From Micromonospora sp. LH3U1 (GTDB lineage: Bacteria > Actinomycetota > Actinomycetes > Mycobacteriales > Micromonosporaceae), in NCBI RefSeq assembly GCF_028475105.1, contig NZ_CP116936.1:4587501-4651500 (forward strand): DNA of 64,000 nt. The letters run 5' to 3'. Below, in pieces: positions 36,021-45,522 of this stretch (positions are counted from its first letter, which is position 1; each line of letters opens with the position of its first letter). A program made the position numbers and the translations under genes. The notes beneath the pieces were generated by a model. It ran no database searches and was not told where the DNA came from. It was given only the letters and a program-made list of their open reading frames with translations.

Positions 36021-37205
36021 TCAGCGCACTGTCTGGAGCAGCTTGTTGGGCGTGGGGCCGGCCGGCACGCCGGACAGCGCGCCGGTCACGGCGGCCAGGT
36101 CCAGGGCGCGGCCCACCTGGTTCGGGGCGGCCTTGGGCCGCCCGCCGAGGTAGAGCGCCGCCGCGCCGGAGACGTGCGCGGCCGAGACGGAGGTGCCGGA
36201 GTCGGTGTTCGTGCCGCCGCCCGGCCAGTCGGAGGTGATCTCGACCCCGGGGGCGTACATGTCCAGGCCCTGGCCGTAGTTGCTGAACGACGCGACCTGG
36301 TCGGCGCAGTCGGAGGAGCCCACGGTGATCGCCTCGCGCACCCGGGCCGGCGAGGAGTTGTCGACGTCGTCGGAGCTCGCGCCCGCCGACAACACCCAGG
36401 TGACGCCCGACGCGATGGAGGCGCGCACCGCTTCGTCGAGCACCTCGCTGACCGGGGCGCCGATGATGAAGTTGGCCACCGATGGGCCTGCGGCGTGCTC
36501 GGTGATCCAGTCGATCCCGGCCACCACCCCGTCGAGGGTGCCGCCGCCCTGCGCGTCGAGCACCTTCACCGAGATCAGCCGTGCCTTCTTGGCGACGCCG
36601 TACCGGGTGCCGCCGACGATCCCGGCCATGAGGGTTCCGTTGCCCTGCTCGTCGCTGCCGTCACCGCCGAACGCGTCGAAGCCGGGCCGAACGCGCGGCG
36701 CGAGGTCGGGGTGCCCGTAGTCGATGCCGGTGTCGACCAGGTAGACGTCCACGCCGGCTCCCGCACCGGCCGGGTAGGTGTACCTGCCGTTCAGCGGCAG
36801 CGCGCGCTGGTCGATCCGGTCCAGGCCACAGGACGGGTTCCGCTGCGTGCGGGTGCGCGACCCCGGCCGCTGCACCCTGGTGTTCTGCTCCACCAACCGC
36901 ACGGACGGATCCGCCGCCAGCCGCCGTGCCTGTTCCTCGGTGGCCTCGACCAGCACGCCGTCCAGCGCGCTCTCGTAGCTCTTACGCACCCGTACGCCGT
37001 ACTTGCCGGCGACGTCGGGCCGGTCGCCGTCGGCGAAGAGCACCAGATAACTGCCGTTCACCGCCTGGGCGCTGCCCGAGTTGACGATGGACCCGACGGC
37101 CTCGGCCGGCCCGGGGACGGCCATGATGCCCATGCCGAGCGCGGTGCCGGCGGCCACCACGATGGCGCCGACTCTGCGGCGGACGGTCAGCGACGCTGCG
37201 GGCAC
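36021..37205 (-). CDS. Secreted subtilisin-fold (S8) protein, predicted catalytically dead
   Basis: 394 aa. The GTG at 37205 has AGGAGGAA four bases upstream, stronger than the ATG at 37229. A signal peptide ends PGPAEA and an I9-like propeptide follows. The S8 fold is of the proteinase K/aqualysin type. The catalytic Asp is present (DVYLVDTGID) and the nucleophile Ser is present (GTSVSAAH), but the His motif GHGTHVAG reads GNGTLMAG (His to Asn) and the oxyanion motif AGN reads AGA (Asn to Ala). With both lost, normal proteolysis is unlikely. It leads a two-gene operon with the membrane M23 protein. Confidence 0.85.
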   Translation of the reverse strand: MPAASLTVRRRVGAIVVAAGTALGMGIMAVPGPAEAVGSIVNSGSAQAVNGSYLVLFADGDRPDVAGKYGVRVRKSYESALDGVLVEATEEQARRLAADPSVRLVEQNTRVQRPGSRTRTQRNPSCGLDRIDQRALPLNGRYTYPAGAGAGVDVYLVDTGIDYGHPDLAPRVRPGFDAFGGDGSDEQGNGTLMAGIVGGTRYGVAKKARLISVKVLDAQGGGTLDGVVAGIDWITEHAAGPSVANFIIGAPVSEVLDEAVRASIASGVTWVLSAGASSDDVDNSSPARVREAITVGSSDCADQVASFSNYGQGLDMYAPGVEITSDWPGGGTNTDSGTSVSAAHVSGAAALYLGGRPKAAPNQVGRALDLAAVTGALSGVPAGPTPNKLLQTVR

Positions 37206-37641
37206 GGTTCCTCCTGGAGGATGGGTCATCGTCTCGTCCACGCTAGTCGGCCCCGAGGCGGAGCCTTGACCGGCAGCGCACGCGCCCTGCCGAATGTGCG
37301 CACCCTGCGCGGATCGCACATGTTCCGTGCGCTGCCGATGCATAGCCACCCGCATTCCGCTCCTCATGTAAGGGACACCCGCAGGTGGCCCAACTGCTTG
37401 CGCACCACGGTCCCGCACAGCTCGTCATCGGCGCCGGTCATCACCTGCACGGATCCCCGGATCACGAGGGCCTTCGGTGTGCGGCCTCGAGTCGCAGTTT
37501 TCGCGACGGGGGTGGCTGTTGTCGATGTCCAGCCGCATGTTCCAGGTGTTGTTCTAGTACCTCCTCGAGCAGGCAGCCCGAGGTGTCGCTCCCACGGTCG
37601 AATAGGCCCGGAACACCCGCGGGCAACCCGACGGAGGAGAG
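37206..37641. other. Divergent regulatory gap at the NRPS cluster edge
   Basis: 436 bases between the divergent subtilisin-like gene and the MbtH gene. It must carry promoters in both directions. Short open readings exist, but none has support. GGGACACCC near 37370-37378 is a weak partial match to PAS-LuxR operators. I see no clear boxes or stem-loops. Confidence 0.45.
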
Positions 37642-37860
37642 ATGCGCGACAACCAGGAGAGCCGCCCCTACAAGGTCGTGCTCAACCACGAGGAGCAGTA
37701 CTCGATCTGGCCGGCCGGCCGCGAGAACGCCCCGGGCTGGCGCGACGAGGGCACCACGGGCACCCGCGAGGAGTGCCTGGCACACATCGAGGAGGTCTGG
37801 ACCGACATGCGTCCGCTCAGCCTGCGCACCCGGATGGCGGAGCAGGCGGCGTCCCGCTGA
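37642..37860 (+). CDS. MbtH-family protein
   Basis: 72 aa, ATG after GGAGGAGAG. It has the family signature: a NHEEQYSIWPAGRENAPGW stretch, then the Glu-Glu-Cys-Leu helix and DMRPLSLR. MbtH proteins bind adenylation domains and are needed for their folding or activity. It is the first gene of the rightward NRPS operon, 13 bases before the A-T protein, and may serve all A domains of the cluster. Confidence 0.95.
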   Translation: MRDNQESRPYKVVLNHEEQYSIWPAGRENAPGWRDEGTTGTREECLAHIEEVWTDMRPLSLRTRMAEQAASR

Positions 37861-37873
37861 GGGAGGAAAGCTG

Positions 37874-39697
37874 ATGGAGAGCACATTGGCACATGAGGTG
37901 TTCGCGCGGTGGGCGCGCGAGCAACCGGACGCAGTCGCGGTCAAGACCAACGAACAAACCATGACGTACGCCGAAGTCGACGCCCAAGCCAACCGCCTCG
38001 CCGCCGCACTACGCTCCCACGCCGTCGGCCCAGAAATACGCGTCGCCATCTGCCTGCCACGAACCACCGAATGGATCGTCGCACTCCTCGCCGTCTTCAA
38101 ATCAGGCGGCGCCTACGTACCCCTGGACCCCGAATACCCACCCGCACGCCTGGAATACATGCTCACCGACTCCGGCGCCGCCGCACTCATCGGCACCGGC
38201 CCCCTCAGCGAACACCTCGCACACACCTGCAACCTGCCACTGGTGCCCCCCGACGCCCACGACGACACCCCAACCACCAGCAACAACCCCCACCCACAAA
38301 ACCTGGCCTACGTCATCTACACCTCCGGCTCCACCGGCCGCCCCAAAGGCGTCCAGATCAACCACGCCTCACTCGCCAACATGCTGGCGGGGCTGGCGCC
38401 CTCGCTGGAGGTCGGTCCGGGGCGGCGCACCCTGCAGTGCGTGTCGTTCAGCTTCGACATCTCCGTCTTCGACACCCTGGCGACCCTCACTAACGGCGGC
38501 ACGCTCGTCATCGCCGCCAAGGAGGAGGTCTCCTCGCCGGACCGGCTGGCCGCCCGGCTGCGCGCCGATCGCATCCACATGGTGGCGCTGCCGCCCTCCG
38601 TGCTCGCGACCCTGGCCGGCCAGGAGTTCCCCGACCTGGCGGTGGTGGGTTCGGGCGGAGAGGCGTGCCCGCCCAAGCTCGCGGCCTCGTTCGCCGCCCG
38701 GCACCGCTTCGTCAACGGCTACGGCCCGACCGAGACGACGGTCGCGGCCTCCCTGTTCGAGGTCACACCGGATCACGGTGAGCTCGCCTCGGTGCCGATC
38801 GGGGTGCCCTTCGCGGGTGTGTCGCTGTACGTCGTGGACGACCCGGCGGGGACGATGACGCCGCCGGGCGAGACGGGCGAGATCTGCATCGGCGGCGCGG
38901 GTGTCGGCCGCGGCTACCTCGGCCGGCCGGCGCTGACCGCGGCGGCGTTCGTCCCGGACCCGTTCTCCGGCGTGCCGGGCGCCCGCATGTACCGCACGGG
39001 AGACCTGGGCAGATTCCTGCCGGGCGGCCCTCTGGAGTTTCAGGGACGCGCCGACGGCCAGGTCAAGATCCGCGGCCACCGGATCGAGCTCAACGAGATC
39101 AAGCAGGCACTGGAACGCCACCCTCAGGTGAGCCAGGCGGCCGTGGTGGTCGGTGAGACCGGTCTGCTGGGCCGGCAGATCCTCGCGTTCGTCCTGCCCG
39201 CTCGGGGGGAACACGCCGTCACCGGGGGCATGCTGCGCCGCCATCTCGCCGACGAACTGCCCGACTACATGATCCCCAACTCCATCGCGCTGCTGCGGGA
39301 GTTCCCGCTGACGCCGAACCACAAGGTTGACCACGAGGCCCTGCTGTCCCAGCGCGCCGCCCCGCGGCGACGCGATGTGGCGCCCGTCCCGCCGCGCACC
39401 GCCGTCGAGAAGGACCTGCTGCGGATCTGGCAGGAGGTGCTGGGGCAGCCGGAGATTGGGATCCGCGACGACTTCTTCGAGCTGGGCGGCCACTCCCTGC
39501 TCGCCGCCCAGGTGGTCGCCAAGGTCGAGAAGTTTCACGGCGTGCACCTGCGGCTCGAGACGCTGCTGGCGCACGGCCGGACGGTCGAGGGCCTGGCCGG
39601 GGCGGTGTCCCGGGCGGCGGCCGGCGGCGGGACGGCACGCCCGCCCATCACCCGTGTCTCGCGCCCTACCCGACGCCGACCTGATGTGAAGGAGTAG
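37874..39697 (+). CDS. NRPS loading protein, A-T
   Basis: 607 aa, ATG after GGGAGGAAAG. Adenylation domain from residue 5 to about 500 (core YTSGSTGRPKG, YGPTETT, YRTGDLG, terminal Lys in NHKVD) and a carrier domain at about 510-590 with the phosphopantetheine Ser in FFELGGHSLLAAQ. There is no C domain, so it should start a chain or feed a free aminoacyl carrier. Aligning by eye to GrsA, the specificity residues read D-I-F-A-G-G-G-V-A-K, which I cannot assign. Bases 37891-38390 are almost identical to part of the next gene and have more A-ending codons than the rest. Confidence 0.92.
   Translation: MESTLAHEVFARWAREQPDAVAVKTNEQTMTYAEVDAQANRLAAALRSHAVGPEIRVAICLPRTTEWIVALLAVFKSGGAYVPLDPEYPPARLEYMLTDSGAAALIGTGPLSEHLAHTCNLPLVPPDAHDDTPTTSNNPHPQNLAYVIYTSGSTGRPKGVQINHASLANMLAGLAPSLEVGPGRRTLQCVSFSFDISVFDTLATLTNGGTLVIAAKEEVSSPDRLAARLRADRIHMVALPPSVLATLAGQEFPDLAVVGSGGEACPPKLAASFAARHRFVNGYGPTETTVAASLFEVTPDHGELASVPIGVPFAGVSLYVVDDPAGTMTPPGETGEICIGGAGVGRGYLGRPALTAAAFVPDPFSGVPGARMYRTGDLGRFLPGGPLEFQGRADGQVKIRGHRIELNEIKQALERHPQVSQAAVVVGETGLLGRQILAFVLPARGEHAVTGGMLRRHLADELPDYMIPNSIALLREFPLTPNHKVDHEALLSQRAAPRRRDVAPVPPRTAVEKDLLRIWQEVLGQPEIGIRDDFFELGGHSLLAAQVVAKVEKFHGVHLRLETLLAHGRTVEGLAGAVSRAAAGGGTARPPITRVSRPTRRRPDVKE
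37891..38390 (+). repeat. 500-bp near-identical A-domain segment, copy 1
   Basis: It matches 41094-41596 with only two base substitutions and one 3-base indel that I can see; homology stops abruptly at both ends. It covers the N-terminal A-domain core from motif A1 to just past the SGSTG loop, outside the specificity pocket. Confidence 0.95.
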
Positions 39698-39699
39698 GC

Positions 39700-42600
39700 A
39701 TGGAGCTCACCGAGGAGAAGTTCGTCGTACCGACGTCGTACTCCCAGCGGCGACTGTGGTTCCTCGAGCAGATGGAGGGCGGCGGGCACGCCTGGAACAT
39801 CCAGGCGGTGCTGCGTCTGCGCGGCGCCCTCGACCCGGAGCTGCTGCAGGCCGCGGTGAACGCGGTCGTTCGCCGCCACGAGGCGCTGCGCACGACGTTC
39901 GCCGCGGAGGACGGCGATCCGGTCCAGGTGGTGTGGCCCTGGTCCGGAATCGAGCTGGAGACCGTGGCGTGCGACGGCGGCGGCGATCCGGCGGACGCCG
40001 CAGACGAGTGGCTGTCGCGGTCCTGGCAGCGGCCGTTCGACATCGAGTCCGGCCCGTTGTTCCGCGCCGCGCTGCTGCGGCTCGGCGAGGACGAGCACCG
40101 CCTGGCCCTGGGCCTGCACCATCTCATCGCCGACGGCTGGTCGCTCCAGGTCCTCTACCAGGAGGTGATCGAGAACTACCGGCGCCTGTGCGGCGGGGAG
40201 GATCCGCTCGGCGACGACCTGCCGATCCAATACCCGGACTTCGCCGTCTGGGAACGGGAGAACCTCACGCCGGAGACGCTCAGGCTGTCCCTGGACGTGT
40301 GGCGTCAGCGACTGAAGGGCGCCGGGGAGGCCACCGAGCTGCCCGCGGACCGGCCCCGCACCGCCGGCACGGCCGGCCAGGGTGCCCTGCTCCTCGCCAC
40401 GCTGCCCGGAGACCTGGTCGACGACGTCCGCGCCTTCGCCGCCGAGCGCGGCGCCACGGTCTTCATGGTGCTGCTCGCGGCCTTCGACACGCTGCTGCAC
40501 CGCCACTCCGGCCAGACCGACGTGATGGTCGGCGTTCCCGTGGCGGGCCGCGGCCAGCCCGGCCTCGACGAGCTGATCGGCTGCTTCGTCAACACCGTCG
40601 TCGTCCGCGGTGACCTTGACGGCGATCCCACGTTCGAGCAGCTGCTCGTGCAGGTCCGTGAGGTGTCGCTGGAGGCGATCCAGCACCAGGAGGTGCCGCT
40701 GGAGTGGCTCGTCAAGGAGCTGCGCCCGGACCGTGACGGAGGCCGGCAGACCTTTTTCCAGACGGTGCTGCACGTGGCGGAGGTGTCGCTGAACAGCATC
40801 CGCCTCGACGGGCTCACCGTCGACGTGGTGCGGATGGACACGCAGGCCCCGGGGGTCGATCTGGCGCTGACGCTCGTGCCCACCGACTCGGGCCTCGCCG
40901 CAGCCTGGGAGTACGACGCCACCCTCTTCGACGCCGAGGGCATCGAGCACCTGCACGCGCGTCTTCGGACGCTGCTGGAAGCGGCGGTGACGGAGCCCGG
41001 CCTGCGCGTGTCCCAACTGCCGATGCTCGGCGAGGCGGAGCGCGACGCGTTGGTCGCTCCCGGTCCGGCGGCCGATCCTGATCCGCCGCTGCTACATGAG
41101 GTGTTCGCGCGGTGGGCGCGCGAGCAACCGGACGCAGTCGCGGTCAAGACCAACGAACAAACCTTGACGTACGCCGAAGTCGACGCCCAAGCCAACCGCC
41201 TCGCCGCCGCACTACGCTCCCACGCCGTCGGCCCAGAAATACGCGTCGCCATCTGCCTGCCACGAACCACCGAATGGATCGTCGCACTCCTCGCCGTCTT
41301 CAAATCAGGCGGCGCCTACGTACCCCTGGACCCCGAATACCCACCCGCACGCCTGGAATACATGCTCACCGACTCCGGCGCCGCCGCACTCATCGGCACC
41401 GGCCCCCTCAGCGAACACCTCGCACACACCTGCAACCTGCCACTGGTGCCCCCCGACGCCCACGACAACGACACCCCAACCACCAGCAACAACCCCCACC
41501 CCCAAAACCTGGCCTACGTCATCTACACCTCCGGCTCCACCGGCCGCCCCAAAGGCGTCCAGATCAACCACGCCTCACTCGCCAACATGCTGGCGGCGCA
41601 ACGCGCCCGCCTTCCGCACGGCGCCGACGACACCGTGCTGCAGTTCTGCTCGCCCAGCTTCGACGCCTCGATGTTCGAGATCGGGCTGGCCGTCGGGGCC
41701 GGCGCCAGCCTCGTACTCGGCACCCGGGACGACCTGGTCCCCGGTGAGCCGCTGGCGGCGCTGATGCGCCGGCACGAGGTCACATCCTGGACGGCGCCGC
41801 CGTCCGCCATCGCCGCGATGGGCGCCGCGCACGTTCCGAGCCTGCGGGTCGTGATCGGCGCCGGCGAGGTGCTCACGGCCGGCACCATCCGGCACTGGAC
41901 GGGTCAGGCCCGATGCTTCAACCTGTACGGCCCCACCGAGGCGACCATCTGGGCCACCGGCCACGAGGTGCGGGCGTCTGACGGGGTCGGGGCGCTGCCG
42001 ATCGGCGGCGCGATCCCCGGATACAGCGCGCTGGTGCTCGACGAGCATCTGTGCCCGGTGCCGGTCAACGTGGTGGGCGAGCTCCACGTGGGCGGCGTTG
42101 GGACGGCCCGCGGCTACCTCGGCCGGCCCGGCCTGACGGCGGAGCGCTTCCTACCCGATCCGTACTCGAAGGAACCCGGCAGACGCCTCTACCGGACCGG
42201 TGACCTGGCGCGCCGGCGGCCGGACGGAACGCTGGTGTTCGTCGGCCGGGCGGACGACCAGATCAAGGTCCGTGGCTTCCGGGTCGAGCCGGGCGAGATC
42301 GAGGCCGCGCTCACCGCGCATCCCGGCGTGCGCGAGTGCGCGATCGTGGCCCGCGCGGACGCGCACAGCGTGGTCGGGCTGACTGCCTGCGTCGTACGGG
42401 AATCGGACCAGCCTGCGGTGGACGACGCGGAGCTGCGGGATCACCTGGAGGGGCGGCTCCCCGCCCACTTCTGGCCGACGCGCTACCACTTCCTGGAGAG
42501 CCTGCCGTTCACCAGCAACGGCAAGGCGGACCGGGCCGCGCTGACCGCGCTGATCGACGACGCCGTCGAGCGGGCCCCGATTGAGGAGGCCGGCTATGTC

Positions 42601-42861
42601 GCGCCGCGCACCCCGCTGGAGGAGATCCTCGCGGAGATCTGGCAGGAGGTGCTGGACGTCCCGCGGATCGGCGTCCACGACCAGTTCTTCGAGAAGGGCG
42701 GGCACTCCCTGCTCGCGGCCCAGGTCATCGCCCGTGTCAAGGCCGCGACCGGCCTGGAGGTCTCGGTGCGGCTGCTCTTCGAGCACCGGGTGCTCGCCGA
42801 CCTCGCCGAGGCGATCATGGAGCTTGCCCTCGCTGAGGAGCAGAGGGCTGGTGAGCGATGA
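39700..42861 (+). CDS. NRPS module, C-A-T
   Basis: 1053 aa. Condensation domain about 10-440 (SQRRLWFLEQ, active-site HHLIADGWS at residue 140), adenylation domain about 460-960 (YTSGSTG, YGPTEAT, YRTGDLA, NGKADR), carrier domain with FFEKGGHSLLAAQ near 1001. By-eye pocket residues are D-A-F-T-I-A-L-I-W-K, not assigned. It starts two bases after the A-T stop and overlaps the P450 start by 4 bases (ATGA). It should extend the residue loaded by the A-T protein. The A domain shares its first 500 bases with that protein by recent exchange. Confidence 0.93.
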   Translation: MELTEEKFVVPTSYSQRRLWFLEQMEGGGHAWNIQAVLRLRGALDPELLQAAVNAVVRRHEALRTTFAAEDGDPVQVVWPWSGIELETVACDGGGDPADAADEWLSRSWQRPFDIESGPLFRAALLRLGEDEHRLALGLHHLIADGWSLQVLYQEVIENYRRLCGGEDPLGDDLPIQYPDFAVWERENLTPETLRLSLDVWRQRLKGAGEATELPADRPRTAGTAGQGALLLATLPGDLVDDVRAFAAERGATVFMVLLAAFDTLLHRHSGQTDVMVGVPVAGRGQPGLDELIGCFVNTVVVRGDLDGDPTFEQLLVQVREVSLEAIQHQEVPLEWLVKELRPDRDGGRQTFFQTVLHVAEVSLNSIRLDGLTVDVVRMDTQAPGVDLALTLVPTDSGLAAAWEYDATLFDAEGIEHLHARLRTLLEAAVTEPGLRVSQLPMLGEAERDALVAPGPAADPDPPLLHEVFARWAREQPDAVAVKTNEQTLTYAEVDAQANRLAAALRSHAVGPEIRVAICLPRTTEWIVALLAVFKSGGAYVPLDPEYPPARLEYMLTDSGAAALIGTGPLSEHLAHTCNLPLVPPDAHDNDTPTTSNNPHPQNLAYVIYTSGSTGRPKGVQINHASLANMLAAQRARLPHGADDTVLQFCSPSFDASMFEIGLAVGAGASLVLGTRDDLVPGEPLAALMRRHEVTSWTAPPSAIAAMGAAHVPSLRVVIGAGEVLTAGTIRHWTGQARCFNLYGPTEATIWATGHEVRASDGVGALPIGGAIPGYSALVLDEHLCPVPVNVVGELHVGGVGTARGYLGRPGLTAERFLPDPYSKEPGRRLYRTGDLARRRPDGTLVFVGRADDQIKVRGFRVEPGEIEAALTAHPGVRECAIVARADAHSVVGLTACVVRESDQPAVDDAELRDHLEGRLPAHFWPTRYHFLESLPFTSNGKADRAALTALIDDAVERAPIEEAGYVAPRTPLEEILAEIWQEVLDVPRIGVHDQFFEKGGHSLLAAQVIARVKAATGLEVSVRLLFEHRVLADLAEAIMELALAEEQRAGER
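41094..41596 (+). repeat. 500-bp near-identical A-domain segment, copy 2
   Basis: This is the counterpart of 37891-38390, in the same orientation. The one indel adds an AAC-type codon near 41466; the two substitutions are at the TTG/ATG codon near 41164 and in CCCCCAAAA near 41501. Confidence 0.95.
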
Positions 42862-44111
42862 GCACGGCGCCGGACCTCGCGGACCCCGTGGCCGTGGACG
42901 TCGCGGACCCGGTGCTGCACCGGGATGGCGTGCTGCCTCCGGTGTGGCGCTGGATGCGCCACCACGACCCGGTGAGGTGGACCGAGCGCTCCAACAAGGA
43001 CGCTTTCTGGTCGGTCACCGCCCACGCCGAGGCCGTGCAGGTGCTGCGCGACAGCAAGAGGTTCTCCTCGGAGCGCGGCATCCGGCTGGGGGGTGACCCT
43101 CTGGCGGCCGCCGCCGCGTCCCGCAAGATGCTCATCGTCACCGACCCGCCCCGGCACGGCGACATTCGGCGCATCATCGGCGCCGCCTTCACCGCGCGCA
43201 CCGTGCAGCGCCTGGAGCAGAACATGCGGGAGACGGTCACCGCCTGCCTGGACGAGGCCTTCGAACAGGGCGCCGGCGATTTCGTCCAGACCATCGCCCG
43301 GCTGCCCGTCTCCGTCATCTGCGACCTGCTCGGAGTTCCCCGGGAGGACTGGGGCTTCATGCTGGACCGCACCACCGTGGCCTTCGGCGCCGTCGACGAG
43401 CACGGCGGCCCCACGGCCGACGCCGCCGAGGCGCATACGGACATCCTTCTGTACTACCTGGAGCTGGTGAAACAGCGTCGGCGCAGTCCGCGCGAGGACG
43501 TCGTCACCGCCCTGACCCAGGGCGAGGTCGACGGCAGGCCGCTCACCGACGAGGAGATCCTCCTCAACTGCGACGGCCTGATCTCGGGCGGCAACGAGAC
43601 GACGCGCCACGCCGCGGTGGGCGGTCTGCTCGCCCTCGCCGCGCATCCCGACCAGTGGCAGGCGCTGCGCGACGACCCCGGCCTCCTGCCCACCGCGGTC
43701 GAGGAGATCCTGCGGTGGACCACGCCGGGCGCGCACACCCTGCGCACTGCGGTCCGTGACACCGAGCTCGCCGGCAGGGCGATCGGGGCGGGACAGTTTG
43801 TCGTGGTGTGGGGGGCGGCGGTGAACAGGGACGAGTCGGTCTTCGACGAGCCGGACACGTTCCGCCTCGACCGCAAGCCCAACCGCCACCTCACCTTCGG
43901 CCACGGCGCCCACTACTGCCTCGGGGGCGCCCTGGCGACCAGTGAGCTGCGCGTGCTGTTCGGCGAGGTGGCGCGCCGCGTGGCCGCCATCGGGGTGCCC
44001 GGGCCGGTCCGCCGGGTGCGCTCCAACCACATCGCGGGGTTCGAGGAGGCCGTCCTCGCCCTGGAACCCGCGGCGGCGGCCGGGACGAACGGAGGTGGCC
44101 AGCATGGGTGA
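42858..44111 (+). CDS. Cytochrome P450
   Basis: 417 aa, soluble bacterial type. I-helix GGNETTRH, ExxR as EEILRW and heme loop FGHGAHYCLGG (Cys about residue 354) are intact. The start overlaps the C-A-T stop (ATGA), so it is made with the NRPS. P450s in such positions usually hydroxylate a carrier-bound amino acid at the beta carbon or tailor the finished peptide; which applies here is inference. The electron partner is not in the window. Confidence 0.93.
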   Translation: MSTAPDLADPVAVDVADPVLHRDGVLPPVWRWMRHHDPVRWTERSNKDAFWSVTAHAEAVQVLRDSKRFSSERGIRLGGDPLAAAAASRKMLIVTDPPRHGDIRRIIGAAFTARTVQRLEQNMRETVTACLDEAFEQGAGDFVQTIARLPVSVICDLLGVPREDWGFMLDRTTVAFGAVDEHGGPTADAAEAHTDILLYYLELVKQRRRSPREDVVTALTQGEVDGRPLTDEEILLNCDGLISGGNETTRHAAVGGLLALAAHPDQWQALRDDPGLLPTAVEEILRWTTPGAHTLRTAVRDTELAGRAIGAGQFVVVWGAAVNRDESVFDEPDTFRLDRKPNRHLTFGHGAHYCLGGALATSELRVLFGEVARRVAAIGVPGPVRRVRSNHIAGFEEAVLALEPAAAAGTNGGGQHG

Positions 44112-45507
44112 CAGCCGTACGCCCGCAGTCTCCGCCGCGCGCATCGACTTCGAGCGAAAGCTGCTGGCTCGCGCCGCGAGGGGCAGGCAGGCCGTCGCGA
44201 AACGGCCCGACGTCATCCCGGCCAGCTTCGGGCAGGAGCGCATGTGGCTGTCCGACTGGCTGGATCCCGAGGCGTCCACGGAGAGCACCGTGTTCGTCAT
44301 CGGTCTGCGGGGTGACCTCGACGTGACGGCGCTGCGGGGCGCCGTCACCGACCTGGCCCGCCGCCACGAGGTCCTGCGCACGGTGGTCGAACCAGGAAAG
44401 GGTGGTCTCGTCCAGCGGGTCCTGCCCTCGGCGGACGTCCCGCTGCCCGCCGTCGAGATGCCGGCCGACGCCGAGGCGGTAGAGACTTTCGCCCGCGAGC
44501 AGCTGGTGCGCAAGCTGGACCTGGCCAAGGAACCGCCGGTGTCGTGGTCGCTGCTGCGCCACGCCGAGGACGAGCACCACCTGGTGCTGCGGATGCATCA
44601 CATTGCCGCCGACGGCTGGTCGGAAGGCGTACTCAATCGGGATCTTTCCCTGCTGTACCGGGCCCGGGCGACCGGGGAACCAGCCGGGTTGCCCGAGCTG
44701 CCTATCCAGTACGCGGACTTCGCGATCGGCCAGCGGGAGCGGCAGTCCGGCGCCGGGCTGGAGCGCGGCCTGTCCTACTGGCGGCGGCGGCTCGCGGGAG
44801 CGCCCACGACGGTTCCGCTGCCCTTCGACCGGATGCCCGGCGAGGACGACGCGCTGGACTCGGGCACCGCCTTCGCCAGGATCCCGGGAACCGTCGTGGA
44901 CGACCTGGAGAAGGTGAGCGCCGTCGAGGGCGCGTCCGGATACATGGCGCTGCTCGCGGCCTTCGCGGTCACGCTGTGGCGCGGTTGCGGCCAGCAGGAC
45001 CTGGTCATCGGATCACCGGTGGCCGGCCGCGAGCTGCCCGAGACCGAGCAGCTCATCGGCGTGTTCACCAACACCCTGCCGATGCGGGTCCTGGTGCGCC
45101 CCGAGGAGTCCTTCCAGCAGATGCTGCGCCGCGTCCGGGAAAACGCGCTGGACGACCTCGCCCACGGCGAGGTGCCCTTCCAGCGCCTGATCGACGCGAC
45201 CAGGCCGGCCCGGGTGCCCGGCCGCCTGCCGCTGGTGCAGGTGATCCTCCAGTTGGACAACACCGGCTTCGCGGAGCCCGAGTTCTCTGGCGTCGAGGTC
45301 TCCTACCGGCAGCTGTTCGCGGAGAAGTCTGCGCTGGACCTGACCGTGAGCCTCGGGCGGCGCGGGCCGGACTACATCACGGTCTGGAAGTACCGCTCCG
45401 GTCTGCTGGAGGAATCCACCGTACGGCTGCTGCACGACCGCTTCGTCGCCGTCATGCGGCAGCTCGCGGCGCGGCCAGACGCACCACTCCTGGGAGCGGA
45501 AGGATAA
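44104..45507 (+). CDS. Stand-alone NRPS condensation domain
   Basis: 467 aa, ATG with GGAGG about 8 bases upstream, overlapping the P450 stop by 8 bases. Single C-domain fold: ASFGQERMWLSDWLDP, active-site MHHIAADGWS (His about residue 166), then PVAGRELPETEQLIGVFTNT. There are no A or T domains. Free C domains join a carrier-bound chain to another carrier or to a free amine, and can release the product. As the last gene of the rightward arm it may unite the two arms of the cluster or offload the peptide. Confidence 0.9.
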   Translation: MGDSRTPAVSAARIDFERKLLARAARGRQAVAKRPDVIPASFGQERMWLSDWLDPEASTESTVFVIGLRGDLDVTALRGAVTDLARRHEVLRTVVEPGKGGLVQRVLPSADVPLPAVEMPADAEAVETFAREQLVRKLDLAKEPPVSWSLLRHAEDEHHLVLRMHHIAADGWSEGVLNRDLSLLYRARATGEPAGLPELPIQYADFAIGQRERQSGAGLERGLSYWRRRLAGAPTTVPLPFDRMPGEDDALDSGTAFARIPGTVVDDLEKVSAVEGASGYMALLAAFAVTLWRGCGQQDLVIGSPVAGRELPETEQLIGVFTNTLPMRVLVRPEESFQQMLRRVRENALDDLAHGEVPFQRLIDATRPARVPGRLPLVQVILQLDNTGFAEPEFSGVEVSYRQLFAEKSALDLTVSLGRRGPDYITVWKYRSGLLEESTVRLLHDRFVAVMRQLAARPDAPLLGAEG

Positions 45508-45522
45508 GCGGGGCGGGAGGAA

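Noticed and set aside
37385..37560. Short readings on both strands upstream of the MbtH gene, including a minus-strand run ending GTVVRKQLGHLRVSLT
   Set aside because: Tempting sequence, but no convincing start, ribosome site or family; it may be chance.
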